Source of the DNA: JAADJA01 sp963840975
GTDB lineage: Bacteria > Bacteroidota > Bacteroidia > Bacteroidales > JAADJA01
NCBI GenBank assembly: GCA_963840975.1
Contig: CAWJBC010000009.1
Span: 62,001 to 126,000, forward strand
Direction: 5' to 3'
DNA: 64,000 nucleotides
Below the pieces are notes generated by a model. That model was not told the DNA's origin and made no database searches. It saw only the letters and a list, made by a program, of their open reading frames with translations. The position numbers and the translations under genes are program-made. Positions 37,494 to 46,892 of this stretch are shown piece after piece. The first letter of the stretch is position 1. The number at the start of each line of letters is the position of its first letter.

Positions 37494-37561
37494 GATGCGG
37501 TAAATTAATCCGTTTTGGTTTTTTGGGTTATTGGTTTACATTTCTTTAAGCGCATTGCTCG

Positions 37562-37704
37562 GATTCCGGCGGGGGTAGATGCTTCGCCGGAATCTTTATT
37601 AGAAATGGATTGGATTCCTGGATTCCTGCCTGCCCGACTGCGTCATTCCCGTCCGTTCCGGAACGGGCGGACAGGCGGGCCTGCGCAGGAATTCTTCGTC
37701 GTGA
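37562..37704. repeat. Cluster of GC-rich inverted repeats
   Basis: GATTCCGGCG/CGCCGGAATC (37562-37594) is followed by a direct repeat GATTCCTG x2 (37613-37628), a perfect 14-bp palindrome CCGTTCCGGAACGG (37653-37666) and flanking GCCTGCC/GGCGGGCC words. The gap 37352-37851 contains no supported gene; the cluster resembles REP/BIME-type intergenic elements. Confidence 0.75.
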
Positions 37705-37851
37705 TAAAGGAATGTAGGCAGGGATTCCCTATTTCAATTTAGAGGCATTCCTGAAAAACTGCAATGTTTTATCAGGAATCCAGAAATATAAATTCTATTT
37801 ACAGGTGCATTAATTTCCCTATTCACCCTAAACCCCTATTTCACTTATACC

Positions 37852-39440
37852 CTATTTCCTTGCAAATTTACATCTCCCAGCCACTTTCCCCTCGCTCTTC
37901 ACCACTGCCAGGTACAATCCCTTGCTCCAGCTACCCACATCCAGCTTTGTTTGCTGCTGCCCTTTCCATATCTTCTCGCTGTGAACTCTTTGCCCGTAGA
38001 GGTTGTAACACTCCAACAGCATATTACTATGATGCTCTGTGTTTTGGAAGGCAAGGGTAATTTCCGTTTCGGCGGGATTGGGGTAGGCGGTGATCTCAAT
38101 TGCATTCTTGCGCTCATTATAATCCTCCAACAAGGGTATATCCTTAATATCCGTAATTACCGTGCATCCTGTAAGATCAATCACTCCCGATTGTATCTGT
38201 TCGGGGCAGAGGCTGTCGTAGGTATAGTTGCCCGGGTAAACCGTATCCTGCTCAAGGCTGTCGTTTACCTTATAGAAATAGACATCATAGCTTAAATTGG
38301 GATACTGATAGCTGCAGGCAATTGCATACTTATTATCAAAGGCTTTTACCATGCTTGTATTGCCACCGGCAGTACTTTCCCTAAGAGTATAGTTGTAAAC
38401 ATTACCGGCTGTATCAAAGACTATTTCACCCATAGCACCTTCATCCTCTTCTCCATAAAAATTTCCCGACGTTGCAAGATAAACACTATCATTTACTCTT
38501 TCGACCTCAAAAAATGTAGATTGTGTTATTTCGGATCCAAGCTTGTCTGTGGAGATGAGTTGGTAGCCAGTTTGCTCACCCTCATCGTTATAAAACATAG
38601 CCCAGGCGTCCATTATTTCATCGGAACTGCCGACATACCTGTATCTTCCTACTCCCATAAACAGCGAATCGTTAATGGGTATAGAGGTTAAAGCTTTTCC
38701 CTTCATATTATCCACAAGCCCGAACTGGAGTACCCACTGTTCGTTAAACAGCGTATCAATCCCGATGAACATAGGCCTGATGGAACTAACGGTCGGGTAA
38801 TCGGGATGGGGTGAATAGACATAGCCACTGAGATATAAATATTCTCGAAAAACTGTATACGGCTGCCCAAACGCATTTCGAATATAGGATAGTTTTCTTT
38901 TGAGGCGTACGATTGCTTCCATTTGTACCCACCATCAGGCGAGATGCAGAACAGCCAGATCATGTCGTACTGCTGTTCATCGGGCATATTGGCTACACCA
39001 ATCAGATCGCCGTTCTCAAGCAGGATGCCATCGTAAAATGACCCGAACATATATTCTTCAAAATACAATAACCTGCACCATTGTAGTTCGCCACATGGAT
39101 TTAGCTTTATTATCAAAGGATAAAAACTTTCCAGATCGCCCCACAATAATCCAAAAATGTAAAGGTTGCCCTGGTCATCATACATAGTTTTCTCTGTAAT
39201 AATTTGGTCACTTCCTGCGCCTATTTCCTTGTTCCAAAGAACATTTCCATTTATATCGGTTTTTATTAACCATCCATGCTCTTCTAACTGAGCAGAGATA
39301 AGATAACCCTTATCATAATGCTCAATTACTCGCCTACTTGCTTCATATTGATTCGGTTGTCCGATCGAATGTACCCACTTTTGAGCGAAAAGAGATGCAG
39401 TGGTCACTAACAATAGAGAAAGGAATACTTGTTTTTTCAT
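37852..39440 (-). CDS. T9SS-secreted protein, one frameshift
   Basis: About 529 codons in two frames. A signal peptide (MKKQVFLSLLLVTTASLFA, to about 19) starts a beta-propeller-like sequence (YLISAQLEEHGWLIKTDINGNVLWNKEIGAG, YPLIIKLNPCGELQWCRL). The frame changes between about 38826 and 38880, most simply at the five-A run at 38848-38852, after SRIQFF. It continues through LSGYVYSPHPDYP to a type A T9SS domain (ITAYPNPAETEITLAF, CYNLYGQRVHSEK, SKGLYLAVV). The length is 3n+2, so one base is missing or two are extra. It follows a second T9SS gene. Confidence 0.82.
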
Positions 39441-39496
39441 TCCAAAATTTTTTAGAAAGGTCTTCGATGAAATACCTCATCGAAAACCTTTTCATT

Positions 39497-40191
39497 TTAT
39501 TTCACCAGTGTAAATTTAACACTTTCTTTAGATTTCCCATCGATGAATAAGGTTGCAACATAAACACCCGGTGTCCATTTTTCAGTTGCGACTGTTAACT
39601 GGTCTTGTTTTCCATTTGCTGACAGAGTTTGTATTGCTTTACCTGTTATATCCTTGATCTCAATACTTAATTCGGTTTCTGATTCGAGATTATATCCGAT
39701 GATCACATAACCTGAGGATGGATTGGGATATACTTCAAGCATCTGAGATTCACAAGCTTCGCCTGTGCAGCAACCTGTGTATCCGAATCGCACGCAAGCG
39801 TTCCTACTTTATCCATAGTATTTTTTGAAACTGGTTCTTGCCCGCATGTCATCCAGACAACCAGCAAAGCAACTTGTTGAAGAAAATCTTGTTTTCCTGC
39901 CTTAACAATCCCAACTGGTTCGGCACATTCAACAGATGATCTGAGTTCGGTTTTGATTTCAGTAGACGTTTTATCGCCATTATATATGCCGGAAGCAGGA
40001 ATCATTTGAAATGAATCCTTTACATAAAATTGGGGTCGAAGACGAATAACAGGTGCGTCACTCTGGAGGTAATAATAAACAATTTTGCCTTGATGAAATT
40101 CAATGTGGGCAAAAGGAGTGATCCAGTTTTCAGTACCTTGCTGGGCAAGGGTAATGATAGGCAATAGGAATAAAATGATCAGGTAGCGCAT
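39497..40191 (-). CDS. Short T9SS-secreted protein, one frameshift
   Basis: About 231 codons in two frames. A signal peptide (to TLAQQ, about 17) begins a beta-rich region (IEFHQGKIVYYYLQSDAPVIRLRPQFYV). Between about 39755 and 39790 the frame changes, and GCCTGEACESQMLEVYPNPSSGYVII continues into a type A T9SS domain ending VKFTLVK. The cysteine-rich join (CCTGEAC) is typical of the segment before such domains. The length is 3n+2. It lies 56 bases upstream of the larger T9SS gene, probably in one transcript. Confidence 0.8.
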
Positions 40192-40211
40192 GATGTCTTA
40201 TTTGAGTTTAT

Positions 40212-40219
40212 CAAAAATA
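40212..40219 (-). promoter_or_regulatory. -7 box for the two T9SS genes
   Basis: TATTTTTG on the minus strand, 20 bases before the ATG at 40191. Confidence 0.5.
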
Positions 40220-40287
40220 CGATAAAATTTCATTGTGATAATAGCGCTGAAAAATAATTTGGATAAACAAATTTGTAAAAACAATCC

Positions 40288-42031
40288 TTATTCTTCGTGA
40301 TATCCCTGATAGAGTCCGTTGAAGAAAAATTTTGCATTTGTACCGAGGCTTCGGTTTTTATATCCGCCCTCCTGAATTACAAGGGTAGGTAATTTTAATC
40401 GCCCGATCAAATGTCCGTTTTGTTCAAAATCCTTTGCGGCTAGTGACCATGTTCCGGTGGGGTCATCTTTGGCGGTATCGAAACCGAGCGCCACGATAAG
40501 GTATTCGGGATTAAATTTCCGGATAGTAGAAATGGCTTTCGACAAGGTAAGCCTGTATGCCGTTCCATCCAATGTTTCGGGCAAAGGGAAATTAATGTTA
40601 TACCCCAAACCATCTCCTTCGCCCTTTTCTTCCCTGAAACCGCTGAAATACGGATATGCAAAAGAAGGATGTCCGTGTATGGAAACGGTTAAAATATCCG
40701 GTCGGTTATAAAAAATCTGCTGTTGCCCGTTGCCGTGATGGTAATCAATATCGAGTATGGCAACTTTTCCATAGCTGCTGAGGTAATCGGCGGCTATGGC
40801 GTTGTTGTTGAAATAACAAAAACCGCCAAACACAAACTTTTCGGCATGATGACCGGGAGGGCGGGTAAGTACGTATGCCAATTGGGTCCCTTTCAATATT
40901 TCTTCGGCTGCTGTGAGGGCGCTGTTGACTCCCCATCGGGCAGCAAGGTATGCGTTCTGATTCAGGGGTGTAAAAGTGTCAATACAATAATAACCGGCCC
41001 GAACTGACAGCTCTTTTGGAGGACGTGCTGCGTTCCGTATAGGAAAAACATAAGGATAGACAGATTTTCCGGGCGGCAGGTCTTTACATACGCGTTTAAA
41101 AAAATTCACAAATCCCCTATCGTGTACTTTTAGAATGGGTGTTTCAGGGAACTCCCTCACGATACCTGATTGGAACAAACCGGTCTTTATCAACTCCCTC
41201 CTTATGCTTTCAACCCTCACAGGTGATTCAACATAACCGATTTCGCGGATATGGTGGATCGAATGACGGTCGTTTATCACCCAGAAAATTTTTTTCTTTT
41301 CGGTTAAGGATTTTCTGAACAATTCAGGTTTTATTTGCTTCTCGTACTTGAACGACCGAAGCTGCACAGGATCGTCTTTAACACTTGCCACCACCTTTTT
41401 GATGTACTCTATTGGGGCAATAGTCCTTGTATTTCCGTTCAAGTATAGCCCGGATGATTTGTTTAGTATGCGCGATGGGTAAATTTTCTTTGGCACCCAA
41501 ACCATCAAAAACGAGGTAGGGCGGGCAATCTTCATCAGGCGTTACTGTTGATTCATATTGTGTGTTGATCACCGGTCTGGCGCCATATCGTTCATAAAAT
41601 GCAAGCCTTTTCTTGTTTTGTACCAACTTTTCAGAGTCCAAACAAAGAAGGGGATCATCAGGCAGACATTCAAAAAAAATACCGATGGTTTTTAATGCTT
41701 TTGCTTCCTCCCGTATCCTTTCGTATAAAGCTCCGCCGATACCGCCAGAGGTTCTGCCGGGTGAAGCTGCCAAAAAATCGAGAAAACAGAACTGAAGGTC
41801 GGGCATAAAGAGGAAAAGTGCAAATCCACGGATGTTGCTTTTTCCATCCTCAGCAACAAAAATATTCGCCTTGTACTTGTATTTTAACGGATTGTTCAAT
41901 TGGGCTGAAATCTCATCTATCTTTCCCGGATGGATGTCAGGAAACTGAATTGCTACAATTTCCTTTATTTTATTCATGGTCTGAAGATTTACTTCAAGAT
42001 TAGGGTTAGATATTTTTCGGATTCTCAGCAT
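40288..42031 (-). CDS. GNAT acetyltransferase fused to acetylpolyamine-amidohydrolase/HDAC-like domain, one frameshift
   Basis: About 581 codons. Residues about 20-205 are a GNAT domain with acetyl-CoA loop RTSGGIGGALY and a YERYGARPV end. After one frameshift at the GGGG run 41414-41417 (ERKYKDYCP to IEYIKKVV), a zinc-dependent HDAC-fold domain follows. It has PPGHHAEKFVFGGFCYFNN, DIDYHHGNGQQQ with the Asp and His ligands, SIHGHPSFAYPYFSG, GFDTAKDDP with the second Asp, and QEGGY. The domain is closest in pattern to acetylpolyamine amidohydrolases. One chain would then hold both an N-acetyltransferase and a deacetylase. Length 3n+1. Confidence 0.85.
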
Positions 42032-42045
42032 AAAAATATTTTTTG

Positions 42046-42053
42046 CAAATTTA
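42046..42053 (-). promoter_or_regulatory. -7 box for the GNAT-HDAC gene
   Basis: TAAATTTG on the minus strand; the leader to the ATG at 42031 would be under ten bases. Confidence 0.5.
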
Positions 42054-42138
42054 ATCGAATATCCAAATGCCTAAAGGGAAATAATCAGACATAAACAACA
42101 TGGATTGAAATCAAAGTAAAGTTTGAGGATTATTATTT

Positions 42139-42269
42139 GAGTCCACTCCGAAAAGGGATTTATAGTCCTTGCGAGCGTAGCGAAGCAATCTATTGGTGCT
42201 GGAAATCAATAGATTGCTTCGGGCTTCGCCCTCGCAATGACGTCCTATTTGTCTTTTCGGAGTGGACTC
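42139..42269. repeat. 131-bp inverted-repeat (MITE-like) element
   Basis: Terminal 17-bp perfect inverted repeats GAGTCCACTCCGAAAAG (42139-42155 and 42253-42269) enclose an inner pair: GCGAGCGTAGCGAAGCAATCTATTG (42171-42195) against its near-complement at 42208-42236. The whole element could fold into one long hairpin. No ORF and no clear target-site duplication are present. It fills most of the gap 42032-42386. Confidence 0.85.
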
Positions 42270-42350
42270 TTACTTGCAGTTCGATTTAGCTTTTCTGCTA
42301 TTGTAATATGCCAATTTCTATCAGGTCAAATTCAGATGTAAAAAAAGCTA

Positions 42351-42358
42351 TATATTTG
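42351..42358 (+). promoter_or_regulatory. -7 box for HMG-CoA lyase
   Basis: TATATTTG, 29 bases before the GTG start at 42387. Confidence 0.55.
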
Positions 42359-42386
42359 AGGGCGAAATAAAAACGGTTTTAGAGCA

Positions 42387-43244
42387 GTGAATCCAACCAT
42401 CCAGATATTAGAAACACCCCGCGATGCCATGCAGGGATTGCACCGGATAATACCTACAGACAAAAAAGTTGAACTGATCAATGCGATATTAAAGGTAGGA
42501 TTTGATATTGTAGATGTGGGGAGTTTTGTTTCGCCGAATGCGGTACCCCAAATGAGCGATACGGCTGAAGTGCTGCAGCAAATTGATACCGGAGGCAGTA
42601 AATCAAATTTATTCGTTCTGGCAGTTAATGCAAAAGGTGCCATCACTGCATCAAAATATTCAAAGATCAGCTACATCGGATTCCCGTTCTCCACCTCCCC
42701 TACTTTTCTGAAAAAAAACATCAAATCAGATATAAATAAAGCATGGAAAACAGCAAATGACATCCAGGATACCTGCGTCAAGACTAACAAGAATTTTTTG
42801 GTTTACCTGAGTATGGCATTTGGCAATCCATACAACGATCCGGATGATGTTGAACTGATCTTTCAATGGGTTGAAAAGTTTTACAATATTGGCATAAAAT
42901 CAATCAGCCTATCGGATATTACCGGGGTAGCCACAGTTAAAAAAATTGAAAAGATATATGCAAATTTAACCAGGCAGTTTCCAACCATCCAATTCGGGAT
43001 ACACCTCCACACCAACAGCAATGACTGGTACGGTAAAATTGACACAGCTTATCGCAATGGCTGCACCCTTTTCGAAGGGGTTATCAACGGGCTGGGAGGC
43101 TGCCCGATGACAGGTTATGAGTTGCTGGGAAATCTTGCATCGGGTAATATCATGGAATGGGCATCTCAAAATAAAATTTCTTTCCTTGCTGATTACCGGC
43201 AATACCAGGTTGCATACAGTATGGCAAATAAAATATTGCTGTAA
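42387..43244 (+). CDS. mvaB: Hydroxymethylglutaryl-CoA lyase
   Basis: 285 residues, HMGL-like TIM barrel. Motifs: PRDAMQG (family PRDGLQ, residues 11-17), VDVGSFVSPNAVPQM, the metal-binding HLHTN near 206 and the cysteine motif GLGGCPMTG near 234-242. It cleaves HMG-CoA to acetoacetate and acetyl-CoA (leucine degradation). It starts at GTG, supported by the promoter box just upstream. Two residues of PRDGLQ differ (A, M), so a related acyl-CoA lyase is possible. Confidence 0.85.
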   Translation: MNPTIQILETPRDAMQGLHRIIPTDKKVELINAILKVGFDIVDVGSFVSPNAVPQMSDTAEVLQQIDTGGSKSNLFVLAVNAKGAITASKYSKISYIGFPFSTSPTFLKKNIKSDINKAWKTANDIQDTCVKTNKNFLVYLSMAFGNPYNDPDDVELIFQWVEKFYNIGIKSISLSDITGVATVKKIEKIYANLTRQFPTIQFGIHLHTNSNDWYGKIDTAYRNGCTLFEGVINGLGGCPMTGYELLGNLASGNIMEWASQNKISFLADYRQYQVAYSMANKILL

Positions 43245-43571
43245 TTTTTGTTGCTTCACGAGAGAACTTATTCATCTGCATTCTCAGATTCTGTACCTAT
43301 TTGAAAATGGATTTTTAATTTATTTTGATATTGTAGATTGGATATCTTCAACTTTTGAATCGGGGAAGTTATTGTGGGATCTTTACTAAGCAAGCTTCCC
43401 GTCTTTCAACATGACCTAAAGATTGTTTGGCTTTTTATTGAAACCGACACAAATTATATCTAAGAATCTCACTATGAGTATTTTTAGGCTGTCAAAAGTG
43501 TGTCAATTACCTAATTGTAAATTGATTAATCAGTTAAAGCAATTTGAACTCATTCTAAATTTACATTCGGG
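43245..43571. other. Intergenic region upstream of the hydrogenase operon
   Basis: No supported gene; AT-rich sequence with no clear terminator after the HMG-CoA lyase. The end of the gap carries the hox promoter. Confidence 0.6.
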
Positions 43572-43604
43572 TTTGGATAAATCAAAAAAATGATTCTAAT
43601 TTTG
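43572..43604 (+). promoter_or_regulatory. Promoter of the hox operon
   Basis: -33 TTTG at 43572-43575 and -7 TAATTTTG at 43597-43604 are separated by 21 bases, matching the Bacteroidota consensus. The leader to the hoxF ATG is about 46 bases. Confidence 0.65.
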
Positions 43605-43656
43605 GGCTGTTAATTCATTAACAATAGTTTACTAACTTCAAATAAAAAGTAATTAT

Positions 43657-45450
43657 ATGAGTTCACAAGTCAAAAGTATAATTGACCGGTATGGTAAAGA
43701 CGCAACCAGGCTAATGGACATCCTGATTGATATTACTGACGAAGCAGGATTTGTCAGCAGTGATAATGTGGTTGAAATTGCCAGGCAACTTAACATTTCA
43801 AAAGTTGATGTTGAACAGACCTTATCATTTTACCATTTTTTCTCAAACAAATCAAGAGGAAAATACTCCATTTACCTGAACGAAAGCCTTGTTGCTTCCA
43901 TGATGGGAAGAGCCGAAATTGCGGAGGCGTTTGAAAAAGCTACAGGCACAAAATTCGGGAAAGTGAGCGATGACGGACTGTTCGGACTTTTCAACACCTC
44001 CTGTATCGGTATGAACGACCAGGAACCAGCTGCCATCATTAACGGAGTTATCTTTCCCAAGATTACCACCTACAGAATCAGGGAGCTTATCAAAGCATTC
44101 AGAAGCGGAATATCAGCCGAAGAAATGGTGAATAGTTTTGGCGGAGGCCAGAATCAATCGAGCCTGATCAAATCAATGGTAACCAATAACCTTAACCGGA
44201 GAGGTCCTGTCATATTTTCGGATTATACCAGCGGCGATGTGTTTAAAAAAGTTGCTTCGATGGATCCCGTTCAGATTATTGAAGAAGTTAAGAACTCAAA
44301 TTTACGTGGAAGAGGCGGAGCAGGCTTTCCCACAGGACTTAAGTGGGATTTCTGCACAAAATCAACAGGAAGCGAACGATATGTTATCTGTAATGCCGAT
44401 GAAGGCGAACCCGGTACATTTAAGGACAGGGTTATTTTGACCGAAATACCTCACCTTCTGTTTGAAGGTATGATCATTGCCGGATATGCCATTGGAGCTA
44501 AAGAAGGTATCCTCTATCTCAGGATGGAATACGATTACCTCCGAAAATACCTGCAGGCTGTGATTGATGATTTCAGGAAAAAAGGATGGCTTGGCAAAAA
44601 AGCGCTTGGAATTGAAGGATTCAATTATGATATCCGCATTCAGTTTGGCGCAGGAGCATATATTTGCGGCGAAGAATCCGCACTCATTGAGTCATGCGAA
44701 GGAAAACGCGGAGAACCACGGAACAGACCTCCATTCCCGGTTCAGGTGGGTTATTTGAATAAACCTACTGTTGTTAACAATGTTGAAACTCTTTGCTCAG
44801 TAGTAAAAATCATCCTGAATGGTGCTGATTGGTACAAGTCAATGGGTACCAAAGAAACCGCAGGAACAAAACTATTGAGTATTTCGGGCGATGTAAAATA
44901 TCCCGGAGTGTTTGAAATTGAGTGGGGAATGACCATAAACGAAATGCTGGAAATGGCTGGAGCCATGCGCACCAAAGCTGTTCAGATCGGAGGACCTTCG
45001 GGAAGGTTGATCGGAGAAAATGAATTCAACCGTACGATATGTTACGAAGACTTACCCACAGGCGGGGCGATGATTGTGATTGGAGAAGACAGGAAAATTC
45101 TTGATGTAGTAAAAAACTTCACTGATTTCTTTATTGATGAATCATGCGGATCTTGCGCACCCTGTCGCTATCTGACTGTAATATTAAGGAACAGGCTACA
45201 AAAAATCATGGATGGCAAAGGTGTAGCAAAAGACATTGATGATTTGGTGAGTTGGGGCAAACAAATGAAAAATGCAAACCGTTGCGGTTTGGGACAGACT
45301 GCTGCCAACCCTATACTGACGAGCATCGAAAACTTCAGGAGTGAATATGAAGCAAAAATTGAAAAAGGTAAGGAATTCCAGACACAATTCAGCCTTGAAA
45401 ATTCAATCCTCGAATCGAGCCGGGCAGTTGGCAGATTCCCTCAAGCCTAA
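43657..45450 (+). CDS. hoxF: NAD-reducing hydrogenase diaphorase subunit HoxF (NuoE-NuoF fusion)
   Basis: 597 residues. Residues 1-145 are NuoE-like, but the [2Fe-2S] cysteines are mostly lost: only C116 remains, in SCIGMN. Residues about 190-590 are NuoF-like, with NADH site RGRGGAGFPTG (217-227), FMN site GAGAYICGEESALIESCEGKRGEPR (about 331-355) and [4Fe-4S] cysteines in ESCGSCAPC (about 495-502) and RCGLGQ (about 543). The subunit passes electrons between NAD(H) and the iron-sulfur chain. First gene of hoxFUYHW. Confidence 0.93.
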   Translation: MSSQVKSIIDRYGKDATRLMDILIDITDEAGFVSSDNVVEIARQLNISKVDVEQTLSFYHFFSNKSRGKYSIYLNESLVASMMGRAEIAEAFEKATGTKFGKVSDDGLFGLFNTSCIGMNDQEPAAIINGVIFPKITTYRIRELIKAFRSGISAEEMVNSFGGGQNQSSLIKSMVTNNLNRRGPVIFSDYTSGDVFKKVASMDPVQIIEEVKNSNLRGRGGAGFPTGLKWDFCTKSTGSERYVICNADEGEPGTFKDRVILTEIPHLLFEGMIIAGYAIGAKEGILYLRMEYDYLRKYLQAVIDDFRKKGWLGKKALGIEGFNYDIRIQFGAGAYICGEESALIESCEGKRGEPRNRPPFPVQVGYLNKPTVVNNVETLCSVVKIILNGADWYKSMGTKETAGTKLLSISGDVKYPGVFEIEWGMTINEMLEMAGAMRTKAVQIGGPSGRLIGENEFNRTICYEDLPTGGAMIVIGEDRKILDVVKNFTDFFIDESCGSCAPCRYLTVILRNRLQKIMDGKGVAKDIDDLVSWGKQMKNANRCGLGQTAANPILTSIENFRSEYEAKIEKGKEFQTQFSLENSILESSRAVGRFPQA

Positions 45451-45591
45451 GTTAAATACAATTAAACAAAGTAAAAACGATCAAATGAACCTTGTGAATC
45501 AATTCAATAGCCGAATAAAAGCAGCCGGTGTTCAGGTTGAAACCGGCAGCAGGGCGACAAGGTGCATGATCAAATAAATATTTCAAACATT

Positions 45592-46299
45592 ATGAGCGAA
45601 AAAATAAAATTCACAATTGATGGCAAAACCTGTGCAGCCGACAAAGGAACCAACATCGTTGACGCTGCCAAGGCAAACGGAGTTTACATTCCTACGCTAT
45701 GCCATTTGGAAGGTGTAAAACCTGCCGGTTCGTGCAGAATTTGCAATGTTAAGATCAATGGGCGGTTTATGACTGCCTGCACTACTGATGTTGCAGAAGG
45801 TATGGTGATAGATAACAATACACCCGAATTAAAAGAATTGAGAAACATCATAGTCGAGACGTTATTTGTTTCGGGTAATCATTTCTGCCCTGCCTGCGAA
45901 AAAAGCGGTAATTGCGAATTGCAGGCGCTGGGATACAGGTTCCAGATGCTGGCGCCCAGATTCCCTTATGAGTTCGAAGAAAAAGCTGTTGACGCTCTAT
46001 CCAGCAAGATATTCATTGACCGTAACCGTTGCGTACTTTGTAAACGCTGCGTCAGGTCAATAAAAACCAAGGACGGAAAAAGCATCTTCGCTTATTACGG
46101 TCGCGGGCAAAAGGCGATAATCAATATTGACCACGAGCTGGCAAATAAAATGACTGATGAAGAAGCCCAGCAAGCAATGGATAACTGCCCTGTGGGCAGC
46201 ATCCTCAAAAAGGAAAGAGGCTACATTCAGCCAATCGGATCAAGAAAATATGACAAAAATCCGATAGGACATGAAATCGAACAAACTATTAATGCTTAA
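45592..46299 (+). CDS. hoxU: NAD-reducing hydrogenase diaphorase small subunit HoxU
   Basis: 235 residues from the ATG at 45592 (the frame runs to 45562). The N-terminal ferredoxin [2Fe-2S] ligands are C37, C48, C51 and C63. The NuoG-like His-Cys3 [4Fe-4S] set is H97, C99, C102, C108. A further cluster uses C147, C150, C153 and a later cysteine (NCPVGS). This is the standard HoxU layout, wiring HoxF to HoxY. The 140-base gap after hoxF is unusually long and holds only a weak frame. Confidence 0.93.
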   Translation: MSEKIKFTIDGKTCAADKGTNIVDAAKANGVYIPTLCHLEGVKPAGSCRICNVKINGRFMTACTTDVAEGMVIDNNTPELKELRNIIVETLFVSGNHFCPACEKSGNCELQALGYRFQMLAPRFPYEFEEKAVDALSSKIFIDRNRCVLCKRCVRSIKTKDGKSIFAYYGRGQKAIINIDHELANKMTDEEAQQAMDNCPVGSILKKERGYIQPIGSRKYDKNPIGHEIEQTINA

Positions 46300-46304
46300 C
46301 AATC

Positions 46305-46310
46305 AGGAGG
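46305..46310 (+). promoter_or_regulatory. Shine-Dalgarno sequence before hoxY
   Basis: AGGAGG lies 8 bases before ATG 46319. Strong SD sites are rare in Bacteroidota, and none was seen at other starts checked here. It decides the start: the longer frame from 46271 lies within hoxU. Confidence 0.75.
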
Positions 46311-46318
46311 AAATAACC

Positions 46319-46870
46319 ATGAGTAAACCTATAGTCGCTACAACATCATTAGCCGGTTGCTTCGGCTGCCACATGTCAATTCTCGACATAGACGACAGAA
46401 TATTGAAATTGATCGAGCTGGTTGATTTTAATAAATCCCCCATTAATGATATTAAGGAATTTACCCAGATGTGCGACATCGGGATCATTGAAGGTGGTTG
46501 CTGCAACAGCGAAAACGTTCACGTACTGAAAGATTTCAGAAAAAACTGCAAGATTCTAATTTCATGCGGCGAATGCGCCATCATGGGCGGACTGCCTGCG
46601 TTAAGAAATAACATTCCAATCAAAGAATGCCTCGAAGAAGCTTATTTGAACGGACCTTCAACTAAAAATGCAAATCCTGACGGAATACTTCCCAATGATG
46701 AAGAATTACCCATCATACTCGACAAAGTATATCCCTGCCACGAAGTTGTAAAAATTGATTATTACCTGCCGGGTTGCCCGCCCAGGGCTGATCTGATCTG
46801 GAATGCTTTAGTAGCTTTACTAACAGGCGATGAAATGAAACTGCCTTACGAAGTTGTTAAATTTGATTAA
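46319..46870 (+). CDS. hoxY: [NiFe]-hydrogenase small subunit HoxY
   Basis: 183 residues, the short, signal-less small subunit of soluble bidirectional hydrogenases. Proximal [4Fe-4S] cysteines: C14 and C17 in AGCFGCHMS, GGCC near 60, the CGECAIMGG motif near 83 and PGCPPRAD near 150. It links the active site in HoxH to HoxU. It has its own strong ribosome-binding site. Confidence 0.95.
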   Translation: MSKPIVATTSLAGCFGCHMSILDIDDRILKLIELVDFNKSPINDIKEFTQMCDIGIIEGGCCNSENVHVLKDFRKNCKILISCGECAIMGGLPALRNNIPIKECLEEAYLNGPSTKNANPDGILPNDEELPIILDKVYPCHEVVKIDYYLPGCPPRADLIWNALVALLTGDEMKLPYEVVKFD

Positions 46871-46892
46871 TCTCAAAAAAAGACGTTAAAAA

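Noticed and set aside
37515..37742. ORF in the palindrome cluster
   Set aside because: It reads through inverted repeats and has no conserved motif.
45341..45577. ORF between hoxF and hoxU
   Set aside because: Most of it lies in another frame of hoxF; the remaining 30 codons show no family and no promoter. A missed HoxF extension was considered but no join was convincing.
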